DNA of 59,917 nt, taken from assembly GCA_902826215.1 (NCBI GenBank), contig CADEDY010000007.1:87045-146961 (forward strand). The letters run 5' to 3'. Below the pieces are notes generated by a model, which searched no databases, was not told the DNA's origin, and saw only the letters and a list, made by a program, of their open reading frames with translations. Below are positions 25,434 to 35,880 of the stretch, piece by piece. The stretch comes from an uncultured Bacteroidota bacterium. Lineage in GTDB: Bacteria; Bacteroidota; Bacteroidia; Flavobacteriales_F; PHOS-HE28. The position numbers were made by a program, and so were the translations under genes. Each line of letters begins with the position of its first letter. Position 1 is the first letter of the stretch.

Positions 25434-28085
25434 ATGGACCTGAACAAATTCACCATACGCTCGCAGCAAGCCATTCAGCAAGCGCAGACCATCGCCACCG
25501 GCCTTGGTCAACAACAAGTGGAGAATGGTCACCTGCTCAAGGGCATATTGGAAGTGGATCCGGATGTTACCCCCTTCCTGTTGAAGAAGATGAACGTGAA
25601 CCTGCCGGTGTTGCAGCAAGCGCTCGATCGCATCGTGAACGGCTATCCGAAAGTGCAAGGCGGCTCGCTCTCCTTATCACGGAACGCAGGCACCGCGTTG
25701 AACAAAGCGTTGGCTGCGCTGAAGGAATTCGATGACGAATACGCCAGCCTCGAGCACATCCTCATCGGCATACTGGAAACCGGCGATACGGTATCGCAAT
25801 TGCTGAAGGACAGCGGCGTGACCAAGCAGGATCTCGTTGCCGCCATCAAGGAATTGCGCAAGGGCCAGCGCGTGACGAGCCAGAGCCAAGAAGAGACCTA
25901 CAATGCACTGAACAAGTACGCAAAGAACCTCAACCAGCTCGCCAAGGACAACAAGCTCGACCCCGTGATCGGGCGCGACGAGGAGATCCGGCGTGTGCTG
26001 CAGATCCTATCGCGTCGCACCAAGAACAACCCGATCCTGATCGGTGAACCCGGTGTCGGCAAGACAGCCATCGCCGAAGGCATCGCCCAACGCATCGTCA
26101 GCGGCGACATCCCAGAAGACCTTGCTAACAAGCAGGTCTACAGCCTCGACATGGGAGCCTTGATCGCCGGCGCGAAATACAAGGGCGAGTTCGAAGAGCG
26201 CTTGAAAGCAGTAGTGAAAGAGGTGATCAGCGCCGAGGGAAACATCATCCTCTTCATCGATGAGATCCACACGCTCGTTGGCGCAGGAGGTGGAGACGGT
26301 GCCATGGATGCCGCGAACATCCTGAAGCCCGCCCTTGCCCGTGGTGAATTGCGGGCCATCGGTGCCACCACATTGAACGAGTACCAGAAGTACTTCGAGA
26401 AGGACAAAGCACTCGAGCGTCGCTTTCAAAAAGTGATGGTCGACGAACCTTCGCGGGAAGACGCGATCTCCATCCTCCGTGGATTGAAGGAGAAATATGA
26501 GAGCCACCACAAGGTGCTGATCAAGGATGCCGCGATCATTGCTGCGGTGGAACTGAGCACCCGGTACATCGCCGATCGTTTCCTACCGGACAAGGCCATC
26601 GACCTGATCGACGAGGCCGCGAGCAAATTGCGCATGGAGATCAACTCCAAGCCCGAGGAACTGGATGAGATCGATCGTCGTGTGATGCAATTGGAGATCG
26701 AGCGCGAGGCGATCAAGCGCGAGAACGATCCGGTGAAGTTGGAGGACCTCAACAAGGAACTCGCCGAACTGAGCGAGAAGCGTGATGGCCTGAAGGCACG
26801 CTGGGAAAGCGAACGTTCGTTGGTGGAGCGCATCAACAGCGCCAAGGACCTGATCGAGGACCTGAAGCACCAAGCCGCTCAAGCCGAGCGCGAAGGAGAC
26901 TTCGGGAAGGTCGCCGAGATCCGCTATGGACGCATCCAGGAAACGGAGAAGGAACTCGAAGCTGCCAAGCAGGACCTGATCGCCCTGCAGAGCGAAAGCA
27001 AAATGATCAAGGAGGAGGTGGACGTGGAAGAGATCGCGGCCGTGGTGAGCCGCTGGACCGGTGTGCCCGTGACGCGGATGTTGGAGGCCGAGCGCGCCAA
27101 ACTGCTCAACTTGGAGGATGAGTTGCACAAGCGTGTGATCGGTCAGGACGAGGCCGTCCATGCCGTGGCGGATGCCGTACGCCGAAGCCGCGCAGGTATG
27201 GGCGATGAGCGCCGTCCGATCGGCAGTTTCATCTTCCTGGGCACCACAGGTGTCGGAAAGACCGAATTGGCTAAAGCCCTCAGCGAGATACTCTTCAACG
27301 ACGAGCATGCGATGACGCGGATCGACATGAGTGAGTACCAGGAGCGTCACAGTGTGAGCCGCTTGGTGGGCGCGCCCCCGGGATATGTGGGCTATGATGA
27401 AGGTGGACAGTTGACCGAAGCCGTGCGCCGCAAACCGTACAGTGTGGTACTGCTCGATGAGATCGAAAAGGCGCACCCGGACGTGTGGAACATTCTCTTA
27501 CAAGTGTTGGATGACGGCCGCCTTACCGACAACAAGGGCCGCGTGGTGAACTTCAAGAACACCATCATCATCATGACGAGCAACATCGGCTCGCACATCA
27601 TCCAGGAGAATTTCGAGAACCTGAAGGACAAGGACCTCGAAACCGTGGTCGAAAAGACCAACCGCGAAGTGATGGAGCTGCTCCGCAAGACCGTGCGCCC
27701 CGAGTTCCTCAACCGCGTGGACGAGGTCATCATGTTCCGCCCGCTGAGCCAAGCCGATGTGCGCGAGATCGTGAAGGTGCAATTGCACATGCTACTCCAG
27801 AAGTTGGAGGAGAAGGACATCCACCTGTTGCCGAGCGAAGAGCTGATCGACCACATCAGCAACACCGGCTTCGACCCGCAATTCGGCGCACGGCCGATCA
27901 AGCGCATGATCCAGAAGGAACTGCTCAACGAACTGAGCCGCCAGATCATCGCAGGCACGTTGGAGACCGGCGTTCCGCAAGTGATCGACGTGTTCGATGG
28001 CCGGATCGTACTTCGGAAGCCGATCGACGAGAAAGAGAAGAACGGGAAGGGAAAGAAAGAGCGAACCTTACCCGCCGCCCACTGA
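25434..28085 (+). CDS. clpB: ClpB disaggregase
   Basis: An 883-residue Hsp100 chaperone that threads aggregated proteins with DnaK. The start [20 protein letters not shown] is the standard ClpB N-terminus, so the ATG at 25434 is used rather than an in-frame ATG at 25380. Visible parts are the N domain (1-150), NBD1 with Walker [11 protein letters not shown] and Walker [11 protein letters not shown], the coiled-coil M domain (about 415-530), NBD2 with Walker [11 protein letters not shown] and [12 protein letters not shown], and the C-terminal D2 small domain. The coiled-coil middle domain separates ClpB from ClpA and ClpC. A strong terminator follows. Confidence 0.97.
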   Translation: MDLNKFTIRSQQAIQQAQTIATGLGQQQVENGHLLKGILEVDPDVTPFLLKKMNVNLPVLQQALDRIVNGYPKVQGGSLSLSRNAGTALNKALAALKEFDDEYASLEHILIGILETGDTVSQLLKDSGVTKQDLVAAIKELRKGQRVTSQSQEETYNALNKYAKNLNQLAKDNKLDPVIGRDEEIRRVLQILSRRTKNNPILIGEPGVGKTAIAEGIAQRIVSGDIPEDLANKQVYSLDMGALIAGAKYKGEFEERLKAVVKEVISAEGNIILFIDEIHTLVGAGGGDGAMDAANILKPALARGELRAIGATTLNEYQKYFEKDKALERRFQKVMVDEPSREDAISILRGLKEKYESHHKVLIKDAAIIAAVELSTRYIADRFLPDKAIDLIDEAASKLRMEINSKPEELDEIDRRVMQLEIEREAIKRENDPVKLEDLNKELAELSEKRDGLKARWESERSLVERINSAKDLIEDLKHQAAQAEREGDFGKVAEIRYGRIQETEKELEAAKQDLIALQSESKMIKEEVDVEEIAAVVSRWTGVPVTRMLEAERAKLLNLEDELHKRVIGQDEAVHAVADAVRRSRAGMGDERRPIGSFIFLGTTGVGKTELAKALSEILFNDEHAMTRIDMSEYQERHSVSRLVGAPPGYVGYDEGGQLTEAVRRKPYSVVLLDEIEKAHPDVWNILLQVLDDGRLTDNKGRVVNFKNTIIIMTSNIGSHIIQENFENLKDKDLETVVEKTNREVMELLRKTVRPEFLNRVDEVIMFRPLSQADVREIVKVQLHMLLQKLEEKDIHLLPSEELIDHISNTGFDPQFGARPIKRMIQKELLNELSRQIIAGTLETGVPQVIDVFDGRIVLRKPIDEKEKNGKGKKERTLPAAH

Positions 28086-28106
28086 CCAACCGATCGTGGA
28101 TAATTC

Positions 28107-28140
28107 GAGGGCCAGCACAAGTTGCTGGCCCTCTGCTTTT
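28107..28140 (+). terminator. Terminator after clpB
   Basis: GAGGGCCAGCA, loop CAAGT, TGCTGGCCCTC, then CTGCTTTT. A perfect 11-bp stem 21 nt after the clpB stop. Confidence 0.85.
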
Positions 28141-28245
28141 CACGGTCGATCGTTGATCGGATCGTGCATAACCCATCCGGAAATCCCCTTGTCGGGAGGT
28201 TCGCTTCAAGTAGTTTGCCCTTCGTAATCGAACCCACAACGCGAT

Positions 28246-28686
28246 ATGACATTCGCTTCCCAACTGGATCAACTGCAGATCGGCATTCGTCAAACACGTG
28301 CTCGACTGCTTGCTCCGCTCGACTTCCGTCAGCATCAATTACCGGACGACCCGGAGATCTTCGTGGAGGATGTGCTCCACTACGTCATGGACGAATGTGC
28401 GAAGGACCTGCGGGAGATCGGGCATGTGCTCGAACACGATACGTCGTGGAAGGATCCGGAGAACCAATATCCGCTTTACCTGCTTCGTATTGCTGGCGGC
28501 GAGGTCCTGAACCTGCACTTCACCGGTGATTATCCGCAAACGCTATTCCTAACGATCAGCAAAGGTCATCGCCGTGCCGAGCAGTTCAGCGATGCGCGCA
28601 TGGCACACGTCACTCTGGCCGTGAGCATGGATCCCAACCGTTTGCTACTGGCGATCCTCGACGGACTCAACCGCTTCGGTCACTAG
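28246..28686 (+). CDS. Conserved-looking protein of unknown function
   Basis: A 146-residue soluble protein starting MTFASQLDQLQIGIRQTRAR. It has an acidic helical N-terminal half (DDPEIFVEDVLHYVMDECAKDL) and a beta-containing C-terminal half (YPLYLLRIAGGEVLNLHFTG). There is no signal peptide or membrane segment. I do not recognise the family. It is followed 18 nt later by the SixA-like phosphatase gene, so the two may be cotranscribed. Confidence 0.7.
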   Translation: MTFASQLDQLQIGIRQTRARLLAPLDFRQHQLPDDPEIFVEDVLHYVMDECAKDLREIGHVLEHDTSWKDPENQYPLYLLRIAGGEVLNLHFTGDYPQTLFLTISKGHRRAEQFSDARMAHVTLAVSMDPNRLLLAILDGLNRFGH

Positions 28687-28704
28687 CGTATTACGGACAC
28701 GCAC

Positions 28705-29208
28705 ATGAAAGTCCTTTACCTCTGTCGGCATGCCAAGAGCAGTTGGGCCGATGGAGGTATGGACGACTTCGACCGTCCACTGAACGAGCGCGGACTTCGG
28801 AATGCACCGCACATGGCGGAGGCGTTCAAAGGACGAGGCGAACCGTTGGATCTCATCGTCAGCTCACCCGCCATGCGCGCAAAAATCACCGCAGGGTTCT
28901 TCAAGGCAGCCATGTCGATCCGTGATCAAGCTTACCGCGAGGACCGCTCGATCTACCATGCCGATCGGTCCACTTTGCAACGCATTGTTAACGACCTTCC
29001 GAATGGTGCGGATCGCGTGATGCTATTCGGTCATATGCCCGGCTTCGGCCAGTTGGTGGATCACCTTACCGATTCAGGGATCAGTGCCTTGCCGACCTGT
29101 GGTCTGGTGCGGATCGACCTGACGGTTGACGATTGGTCCTTGGTGACCAAGGCAAGTGGCACCTTGGTCTGGTTCGACTACCCGAAACGATATCCCGGTC
29201 AGGACTGA
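28705..29208 (+). CDS. SixA-like histidine phosphatase
   Basis: A 167-residue member of the histidine phosphatase superfamily. The catalytic RHA motif is at 8-10 (YLCRHAKSSWADG), followed by DFDRPLNERGLRNAPHMA and a later FGHMPGFGQLVDHL with the second catalytic histidine. Length and motifs fit SixA, which removes phosphate from histidine-containing phosphotransfer proteins; small-molecule phosphatases of the same fold cannot be excluded. It converges on a secreted-protein gene 8 nt away. Confidence 0.85.
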   Translation: MKVLYLCRHAKSSWADGGMDDFDRPLNERGLRNAPHMAEAFKGRGEPLDLIVSSPAMRAKITAGFFKAAMSIRDQAYREDRSIYHADRSTLQRIVNDLPNGADRVMLFGHMPGFGQLVDHLTDSGISALPTCGLVRIDLTVDDWSLVTKASGTLVWFDYPKRYPGQD

Positions 29209-29216
29209 CCTTCGCT

Positions 29217-30554
29217 TCAATTTATCCGCTGGCGATAGAGCGTGCGGTGTTGCAGTGAACCATAAGGTCGGTAGATGTAATAGGCATGCCCGCCATGCAA
29301 CTGAACATCCTCCGGAAACGGATGATCCAGCATTCGTATCGGACCTTGCTGTCCAGTGGTCGGATCGATGGAGCGCACCCATGTGTGCAGATTCTTCGAG
29401 TGGAAAGCATACACCGTCCCGTCCGTAGGATCCTGGATCAGGCGTGTGCGCCAGGTCCGTTCCCGTTGGTGGGTGATCGGAATTTCGTCCACGGCTGTGC
29501 GGTCGGGTAGAAACCGTCGGATGCGTTCGCGGTAGTGATCGAACACGCATAGTGTATCGCGCACCACGAAAAGGGGCGCATAGGGCGGATCGAAGTACGG
29601 GTCGTTGTAGAAGGCCGTCATATACCCCGCAATGATCTCGGGGTCGATCCCCGTTTCCAGGCCGAGATCCATGGCAATGACCTTGTCCGCACCGCTCATG
29701 TACTTGTATTGGCTGCGGAACAGTTCCATCAATCGCTCATCCTCCACGGCACAGATAGCGTGGGTGGTGTTGTCGGACGGATCGAAAGCAAAGTGATCGA
29801 AGGCCGGATAGGTCACACTGAAATTGCTTCCCAGCAGCGTTCCGTTGATGCTATCCGTCCACGGCAACACACGATCATTCAGCGTGGGGAGGTCCATGGC
29901 TTGCAGCGCCAGTTCATCCTTCTGGACCTGCACATACCAAGCCTTTCCGACGCCCTCCACAATGGTCCGTTGGGCGTGGTCATGGCGCAAACGGACCACT
30001 TCCGTCGGCAATCGGATCGAACAACGTTCCACGAAGAGCGTGTCCAGAAGATGCAACCGGGCATCACGATACACCTGTCGGCCGGCCTCTCCTTCAGGGT
30101 GCCACAGACGGGGCTTTTCATAGGTGAGTACCCATACCCCTTCGTCGTTGATGAAGTGGTCGCCCACGTGCAGATCCGTGCGTTGGTACACGACCTCGGG
30201 CGCCGGCCGCGCTATGTCGACCTCGGGTAGTTCGATGGCTTGACGGGTCAGCAAGAACACGATCGGTTCGGAACGTGGTCCGCCGGAATCAGGTATGGTT
30301 CTGTTCAGCGGGGCATAACCGACCAGTGTGACCAGGAGTTCGAAAGGGCGCCCAGTTGGAACATCCAATTGAAAGGAACCATCCTTCTTGGAAACGGCTC
30401 CTGATGAGGTCTCCACCAAGCTGATGTGCACATCGGGCAACGGCTTTCCAGTGACGGCATCGCGCACGACCCCCTGAAACGCGCGCGACGGCTGAGCCAA
30501 GACCGCAAGGCCAAGGCACACGAATGTGATGAGATGGACGATACGGAAAGTCAT
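29217..30554 (-). CDS. Exported carboxypeptidase-regulatory-like domain protein
   Basis: A 445-residue protein with a signal peptide (about 1-25, ending PSRA). It carries one carboxypeptidase-regulatory-like (beta-sandwich) domain (about 26-105, FQGVVRDAVTGKPLPDVHIS), then about 330 residues of a beta-rich region I cannot name (LHVGDHFINDEGVWVLTYEK; YVQVQKDELALQAMD). No TonB plug or T9SS sorting domain is present. It is probably periplasmic or lodged in the outer membrane. Function unknown. Confidence 0.75.
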   Translation of the reverse strand: MTFRIVHLITFVCLGLAVLAQPSRAFQGVVRDAVTGKPLPDVHISLVETSSGAVSKKDGSFQLDVPTGRPFELLVTLVGYAPLNRTIPDSGGPRSEPIVFLLTRQAIELPEVDIARPAPEVVYQRTDLHVGDHFINDEGVWVLTYEKPRLWHPEGEAGRQVYRDARLHLLDTLFVERCSIRLPTEVVRLRHDHAQRTIVEGVGKAWYVQVQKDELALQAMDLPTLNDRVLPWTDSINGTLLGSNFSVTYPAFDHFAFDPSDNTTHAICAVEDERLMELFRSQYKYMSGADKVIAMDLGLETGIDPEIIAGYMTAFYNDPYFDPPYAPLFVVRDTLCVFDHYRERIRRFLPDRTAVDEIPITHQRERTWRTRLIQDPTDGTVYAFHSKNLHTWVRSIDPTTGQQGPIRMLDHPFPEDVQLHGGHAYYIYRPYGSLQHRTLYRQRIN

Positions 30555-30640
30555 ACTTGCACCGTTTCTACGAGTAAGATACGATCATCGGCCCGATCGC
30601 ATAACTTCACTTCGCGCAACGGTCGAAACCACGCCAGCAC

Positions 30641-31120
30641 GTGATGCAAGGATCTCTTCGCTATGATCATTACAGGGTACTCGGTGTACCGCGCGATGCC
30701 ACGGCGAAGGAGATCAAGCGAGCGTATCGGGAGCGCGTTAAGTACTGTCACCCGGATCGCAATCCCAGCCCACAGGCCGCCACCTTGTTCCATGCCGTGC
30801 ATCAGGCCTACGAAGAGTTGCATGATCCCGAACGACGGCGTGGATATGACGAACGCCTATTGCACTACAGATCAGCATCGGCGCAACGACCGCAGCCCCA
30901 AGCCGATCGTAAGCGATACACCACCCGCGATCAGGATCTACCTGTTAACCGTTTCGCATTCGTCGGCCTTCATATAACCGGTCTATGCTTCGGCGTTGTC
31001 CTTGTGATGGGGATCCTTATCGGCATCACTTTCCTTTCGTGGCCGACATATACCGTGGTCCTCTGCCTACCGGGCCTCGCCGTTATCCCTGACAGCATCG
31101 CCGGCATCCGTGTTAAATGA
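30641..31120 (+). CDS. J-domain membrane protein
   Basis: A 159-residue DnaJ-like protein. The J domain (about 8-72) has YDHYRVLGVPRDATAKEIKR and the essential HPD at 37-39. The C-terminal half holds two hydrophobic helices (about 105-126 and 130-147). It lacks the Gly/Phe and zinc-finger regions of true DnaJ. It probably recruits DnaK to the inner membrane. The start could be either of two adjacent ATGs (30641 or 30644). Confidence 0.83.
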   Translation: MMQGSLRYDHYRVLGVPRDATAKEIKRAYRERVKYCHPDRNPSPQAATLFHAVHQAYEELHDPERRRGYDERLLHYRSASAQRPQPQADRKRYTTRDQDLPVNRFAFVGLHITGLCFGVVLVMGILIGITFLSWPTYTVVLCLPGLAVIPDSIAGIRVK

Positions 31121-31124
31121 AGAA

Positions 31125-31140
31125 GCCCCGTTCCCGGGGC
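31125..31140. terminator. Hairpin between convergent genes
   Basis: GCCCCG, loop TTCC, CGGGGC, lying between the stops of the J-domain gene (+) and the aminotransferase (-). T-rich tails are present on both sides, so it may end both transcripts. Confidence 0.6.
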
Positions 31141-31162
31141 CCCTTTCAGATCAAATTCTGGT

Positions 31163-32233
31163 TCAAACAACAGGCACCATCCAGCCGTACGGATCGGCGA
31201 TCCGCCCTCTCCGTATGTCGTCCAGCTTGCCGCCGACCAAGTTGGCGATCTTACGATCCTCCACGTTCGGCAGGGAGAACACTTCATCGCCGAATGCGAT
31301 GCTCGCGATGTGCGCGATGGTTGCAGCGGTTCCTGCGCCGTACGCCGCACGCAGCCGACCGTTACGGGCAGCGATGAGGATCTCTTCCACACTCACTTGA
31401 CGCTCCTCCACTTTCACCCCTTCGTCACGTGCGATCCGGATGATGCTGTCACGGGTGACACCCCGCAGTATCGTACCATCCAAAGCTGGCGTGATCAACG
31501 TTCCATCGATATTGAAGAAGATGTTCATGGTACCACTCTCTTCAATGTACTTGTGCGAGAGGCCGTCGGTCCACACCAATTGATGATACCCTTGCTGCGC
31601 ACCTTTCATGGCTGGGTACAATCCACCAGCGTAGTTACCACCGCACTTGGCTTCGCCTGTCCCACCGGGGAATGCTCGGCTGTACTCGGTCTCCACCTTC
31701 ACACGCACCGCATCATTATAGTATGCTCGTACAGGACAGGTGAAAATGATGAATCGGTAGCCATCGCTTGGCCGCACACCGATGTACTCGTCACTGGCGA
31801 ACATGAAAGGGCGGATGTACAAGGCGGCATCCTCTCCTTTGGGGATCCACTCCTTGTCGAGCTTCACCAGTTCGATCAATGCCTCCAAGAAGAGATCCTC
31901 CGGAATGTTCGGCATGCACATGCGGTCGGCACTGCGGTTCATTCGTTGGATATTCGCTTGCGGGCGGAAAAGGTTCACCCGACCGTCCTCGGACCGGTAG
32001 GCCTTCAATCCTTCGAAGATCGTCTGGCTATAATGCAGCACCAAGGCTGCAGGACTCATGCGCATGTCCGCGAAGGGCACGATGCTCGGCGTTCTCCATT
32101 CACCATCGGCATATTCCATCAGGAACATATGGTCACTGAAGACCCGTCCGAATTTGATGTTGTCCAGATCCGTATCCGCTAGCCGGGACCGCTCTGTTCG
32201 TTGTGTCGCTATCTTTTGCCCGGTAGTGATCAT
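31163..32233 (-). CDS. ilvE: Branched-chain amino acid aminotransferase
   Basis: A 356-residue fold-type IV PLP enzyme of the longer (type II, about 350 residues) BCAT group. It moves the amino group between Val, Leu or Ile and 2-oxoglutarate. Visible are LHYSQTIFEGLKAYR, the PLP-lysine region GEAKCGGNYAGGLYPAMKG, the conserved ESGTMNIFF, and the phosphate-binding GTILRGVTRDSI. A TACATTTG promoter element lies 26 nt upstream. Confidence 0.92.
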   Translation of the reverse strand: MITTGQKIATQRTERSRLADTDLDNIKFGRVFSDHMFLMEYADGEWRTPSIVPFADMRMSPAALVLHYSQTIFEGLKAYRSEDGRVNLFRPQANIQRMNRSADRMCMPNIPEDLFLEALIELVKLDKEWIPKGEDAALYIRPFMFASDEYIGVRPSDGYRFIIFTCPVRAYYNDAVRVKVETEYSRAFPGGTGEAKCGGNYAGGLYPAMKGAQQGYHQLVWTDGLSHKYIEESGTMNIFFNIDGTLITPALDGTILRGVTRDSIIRIARDEGVKVEERQVSVEEILIAARNGRLRAAYGAGTAATIAHIASIAFGDEVFSLPNVEDRKIANLVGGKLDDIRRGRIADPYGWMVPVV

Positions 32234-32258
32234 CGAGCCTCTGTTTAAGGGGTTGGAA

Positions 32259-32266
32259 CAAATGTA
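32259..32266 (-). promoter_or_regulatory. Promoter -7 element for ilvE
   Basis: TACATTTG on the minus strand fits TAnnTTTG exactly, 26 nt before the ATG. No clear TTTG at -33. Confidence 0.5.
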
Positions 32267-32307
32267 ACCACTTGATCAAGTAGGCGGGGTCACTCCCTCA
32301 AGTCGCT

Positions 32308-34149
32308 ATGTCGCACGCTTCATCGGTCCCCGATACTGCTGAACCCATCCACGAGGTGTTGGAGCGGGTGTGGGGTTACACGCAGTTCAGGCCCAAGCAG
32401 GAAGAGATCATCCGGTCCGTTCTGGAAGGGAACGATACCCTGGCATTGTTGCCTACCGGAGGTGGCAAAAGCCTTTGTTTCCAAGTTCCGGCATTGGCCA
32501 TGGGGAAGCTGTGCTTGGTGGTTTCGCCGCTCATCGCGCTGATGCGGGACCAAGTCGGTCGGTTGCGCAAGCAGGGCATCGCGGCAAGAGCCATCGTCTC
32601 CACCATGAAACCAGCGGAGATCGACAATGCCCTGGAAAGCGCGGCCTTGGGGAAGTATGCCTTTCTCTATGTCTCACCCGAACGATTGACCTCGGACCTC
32701 TTTCTCGCTCGTCTCCCACGACTGCCCCTTGGGTTGATCGCCGTGGACGAAGCACATTGCATTTCGCAATGGGGCTATGACTTCCGTCCAGCCTACCTGA
32801 ATATCGGTGAGATACGGAAGGTCCGTCCCGAAGTACCGGTTATCGCGCTAACGGCGTCGGCAACGCCGATCGTAGCCAACGACATCATGGAACGCCTTGC
32901 CTTCCAGCGACCACACATCGTTCGCGGTTCATTCGTCCGACCGGAACTGGGCTTGTGGATGAGCAAAGGTGAGGACAAACAAGGTCGTCTACTTCGCATC
33001 ATGCAACACGTACCTGGCACATCCATTGTCTATGTACGCGACCGTCGAAGCACCGTTCGTTTGGCATCGGTGTTAGCGAGCAAAGGCATTTCCACCGCAG
33101 CCTATCATGCAGGTATGCCATCCGAGGACCGCGACAAGATCCAACAAGGATGGACCGATGGAACGATACGGTGCATCGTTGCCACCAACGCCTTCGGCAT
33201 GGGGATCGACAAAGCCGATGTCCGTTGCGTGGTGCACATGGAGCCACCACCGGATCCAGAGAGCTACTACCAGGAGGCCGGTCGTGCCGGTCGCGATGGG
33301 AAACCGTCCTTCGCCTTTCTGCTGAACGCGCCCGGCGACGTGGAGAAGATGGGGGAACGGCTGAAGGCTTCATTCCCTCCTCTCACCGATGTACGCAAGG
33401 TGTATCAGGCATTTGCCGACATCAATGGCATTGCGATGGGTTCTGGTCTGTTGGAGAATTATCCGGTCGACCTGCGCGAGCTCGCCGCCCGGACCACTCT
33501 TCCATTGGTCACGGTTTCGCATGCGTTGAAAGCGTTGGAACTCGATGGGAGGATCGCTCAGTCCGATGGGTTGAAGAGCCCGTCGCGTGTGCTTATCATC
33601 GCCGACCAACGGTTGATCTATGGAATGCGGGTGAACGATACGCGCCATGGTCCATTGATCGAATCCTTGCTCCGGATGTATGGTGGCCTGTACGAGGAAC
33701 CTGTCCTTATCGATGAATTGCGGATCGCACGTCACCTGAAGTGGCAAGCCTCAACGGTGATCGACCGCCTCAATGAGTTGGATCAACAACGGGTGCTCTC
33801 CTACCGCCAACGCAGCGACAAACCTTCGATCACCCTGCTCCAGCCTCGCAGCGACGCAGCCCGATTGATCTTGGAACCCAGTGCCCTTGCGTTGCGGAAA
33901 CAACGAGCCACCGATCGCATGAAGGCCATGATCGACCTGATGGAGGAGACCGATGAATGCCGGGCGAAACGATTGGTCCGCTACTTCGGGGAAGAACAAC
34001 CAACCGAATGTGGGACGTGCGATGTGTGCCGCGCTCGTCTCACCTATGAGCGTTCAACGGGATCCGTAAGTACGGCATCCGAACCTCGACCGGACACCGC
34101 CCTGAGTGCAGCCGATGAGCGATGGACGCTCGATGGTTCCGAAGAGTGA
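32308..34149 (+). CDS. recQ: RecQ-type ATP-dependent DNA helicase
   Basis: A 613-residue superfamily 2 helicase with 3'-5' polarity expected. Walker A LLPTGGGKSLCFQVPAL, the DEAH box followed by the aromatic-rich loop (DEAHCISQWGYDFRPAY), motif VI QEAGRAGRDG, and a RecQ zinc-binding region near 545-580 (CRAKRLVRYF and CGTCDVC). It is shorter than E. coli RecQ in the wing region and lacks an HRDC domain. The end of the gene (34106-34149) runs just ahead of the glycosylase gene, with a 13-nt gap. Confidence 0.93.
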   Translation: MSHASSVPDTAEPIHEVLERVWGYTQFRPKQEEIIRSVLEGNDTLALLPTGGGKSLCFQVPALAMGKLCLVVSPLIALMRDQVGRLRKQGIAARAIVSTMKPAEIDNALESAALGKYAFLYVSPERLTSDLFLARLPRLPLGLIAVDEAHCISQWGYDFRPAYLNIGEIRKVRPEVPVIALTASATPIVANDIMERLAFQRPHIVRGSFVRPELGLWMSKGEDKQGRLLRIMQHVPGTSIVYVRDRRSTVRLASVLASKGISTAAYHAGMPSEDRDKIQQGWTDGTIRCIVATNAFGMGIDKADVRCVVHMEPPPDPESYYQEAGRAGRDGKPSFAFLLNAPGDVEKMGERLKASFPPLTDVRKVYQAFADINGIAMGSGLLENYPVDLRELAARTTLPLVTVSHALKALELDGRIAQSDGLKSPSRVLIIADQRLIYGMRVNDTRHGPLIESLLRMYGGLYEEPVLIDELRIARHLKWQASTVIDRLNELDQQRVLSYRQRSDKPSITLLQPRSDAARLILEPSALALRKQRATDRMKAMIDLMEETDECRAKRLVRYFGEEQPTECGTCDVCRARLTYERSTGSVSTASEPRPDTALSAADERWTLDGSEE

Positions 34150-34162
34150 AGACAGTCGAAGT

Positions 34163-34747
34163 ATGAAACTACCGCGCGAGTTCTACGTGGAAAATGATGC
34201 CCTCACCGGAGCGCAAGCTTTGATCGGCAAACTGCTGGTCACGGAATTCGACGGCATTCGGACCACCGGACTGATCAACGAAGCGGAAGCGTACATGGGC
34301 AAGACGGATCGCGCTTCGCATGCTTTCAATGGTCGACGTACCAAGCGCAACGGTTCGATGTACGCCATCGGTGGTACGACCTATGTCTACTTGTGCTACG
34401 GCATCCATCATCTCTTCAACGTGGTGTTCAACGAGGTAGACATTCCGCACGCGGTTCTCATCCGCAGCATACGGCCGGTTGAAGGGATCGAACGCATGGA
34501 GCAGCGTCGACCCACCGCACGAACAAGTACGGCAGGGCCGGGAACACTGACGCAAGCATTGGGCATACGCACCGACCATGACGCCGAAGACCTTACCGGT
34601 CAACGGATCTGGATCGAAGACCTCGGTCTGATCGTTCCGGACCGGGAGGTACAGGTCGGGCCACGTATCGGAGTCGACTATGCTGGCGACGATGCACGCC
34701 TACCCTATCGCTTCTTGTTCTCACCTTCGCGGCCCGAACGACCATGA
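34163..34747 (+). CDS. DNA-3-methyladenine glycosylase (AAG/MPG family)
   Basis: A 194-residue glycosylase that removes alkylated purines in base-excision repair. The family block INEAEAYMGKTDRASHA contains the catalytic glutamate region, with GGTTYVYLCYGIHHLFNVV and a late GPGTLTQALGI. The ATG at 34163 (MKLPREFY) gives the usual length; an in-frame ATG at 34106 lies within recQ. It overlaps fmt by 4 nt, so recQ, this gene and fmt look like one unit. Confidence 0.92.
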   Translation: MKLPREFYVENDALTGAQALIGKLLVTEFDGIRTTGLINEAEAYMGKTDRASHAFNGRRTKRNGSMYAIGGTTYVYLCYGIHHLFNVVFNEVDIPHAVLIRSIRPVEGIERMEQRRPTARTSTAGPGTLTQALGIRTDHDAEDLTGQRIWIEDLGLIVPDREVQVGPRIGVDYAGDDARLPYRFLFSPSRPERP

Positions 34748-35700
34748 GCAACGAACGCATCCTCTTCATGGGCACACCCGATTTTGCGGTAGCCACTTTG
34801 AATGCACTGGTCGCCGACGGGTTCGATGTGTGTGCCGTCGTCACCGCACCGGATCGTCCCGCAGGTCGGGGTCGGCAATTGCGGGCTAGCGCCGTGAAGG
34901 AGCGTGCGTTGGAATTAGGCCTGCCTGTTCTGCAACCGGAGAAGCTGAAGGACCCGGCCTTCCTTTCTCAACTGGATGCGCTCGATGCATCCTTATATAT
35001 AGTGGTCGCGTTCCGCATGTTACCCGAGGTGGTCTGGTCGAAGCCGAAGTTCGGAACGGTGAACCTGCACGGTTCGTTGCTACCTGCATTCCGAGGTGCA
35101 GCGCCGATCAACTGGGCGGTGATCAATGGTGAACAACTCACCGGCGTCACGACCTTCCGGATCCAACACGCCATCGATACCGGTGACCTTCTATTGCAAG
35201 AGGACACGCCGATCGGTCCAGAAGAAACGGCCGGCGACATCCATGACCGTTTGATGCACATCGGCGCAGCGTTGATGGTGCGCACCGTTCATGGACTCTT
35301 TGATGGATCATTGATCGCTTCACCCCAAGTGATCGACACGAACGCTCCTCCACCAGAAGCGCCGAAGATCGATCCATCGTCCACACGATTGAGTTTCGAT
35401 AAGCCCGCTCAACGCGTTCACAACCTCGTTCGCGGAATGAGTCCGTACCCCGGCGCCTGGTGCAATTGGACGAACAGCAGTGGCACTGTTGCACACTGCA
35501 AGATCCTACGCACCCGCTTGACGACCGCACCCACCAAGGGTTCCATGGGTTCGATCGAACAACTGAGCGAACGACTCTTGGTCAGTTGCAGCGATCACCA
35601 ACTGGAGATCCTCGAGTTGCAATTGGAAGGACGGCGCCGCATGTCCGCTGCCGAACTCATCCGCGGATCACGTGATCTTGCTGGCAGCAAATTGTCCTGA
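34744..35700 (+). CDS. fmt: Methionyl-tRNA formyltransferase
   Basis: A 318-residue enzyme that formylates the initiator Met-tRNA. The start RILFMGTPDFAVATLNAL, the signature NLHGSLLPAFRGAAPINWA (with catalytic Asn, His), and IDTGDLLLQE are all intact, followed by the C-terminal tRNA-binding domain. The start is in an ATGA overlap with the glycosylase gene. Confidence 0.95.
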   Translation: MSNERILFMGTPDFAVATLNALVADGFDVCAVVTAPDRPAGRGRQLRASAVKERALELGLPVLQPEKLKDPAFLSQLDALDASLYIVVAFRMLPEVVWSKPKFGTVNLHGSLLPAFRGAAPINWAVINGEQLTGVTTFRIQHAIDTGDLLLQEDTPIGPEETAGDIHDRLMHIGAALMVRTVHGLFDGSLIASPQVIDTNAPPPEAPKIDPSSTRLSFDKPAQRVHNLVRGMSPYPGAWCNWTNSSGTVAHCKILRTRLTTAPTKGSMGSIEQLSERLLVSCSDHQLEILELQLEGRRRMSAAELIRGSRDLAGSKLS

Positions 35701-35880
35701 TCGGGTTCTTTCCGAGTTCATTTCCCGACCGAAAAAGGACCTTCCGGATCCCGTTGATTCAACGTCTCTGAAGTTGCGTAACAGCATTTTCTGAAACCCT
35801 TACTGGGGGCGGGATACAGCGGCACTTATCAACAAACCCCCTTGTTTATCAACATTCTCCGACCATACCGCCGGAAACCC

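Noticed and set aside
26583..27476. 297-codon minus-strand frame inside clpB
   Set aside because: Antisense of the highly conserved ClpB M domain and NBD2; composition is typical of a shadow frame.
31125..31140. Riboswitch or leader before the J-domain or ilvE genes
   Set aside because: The hairpin lies between gene ends, not before a start, and is short and symmetrical like a bidirectional terminator.
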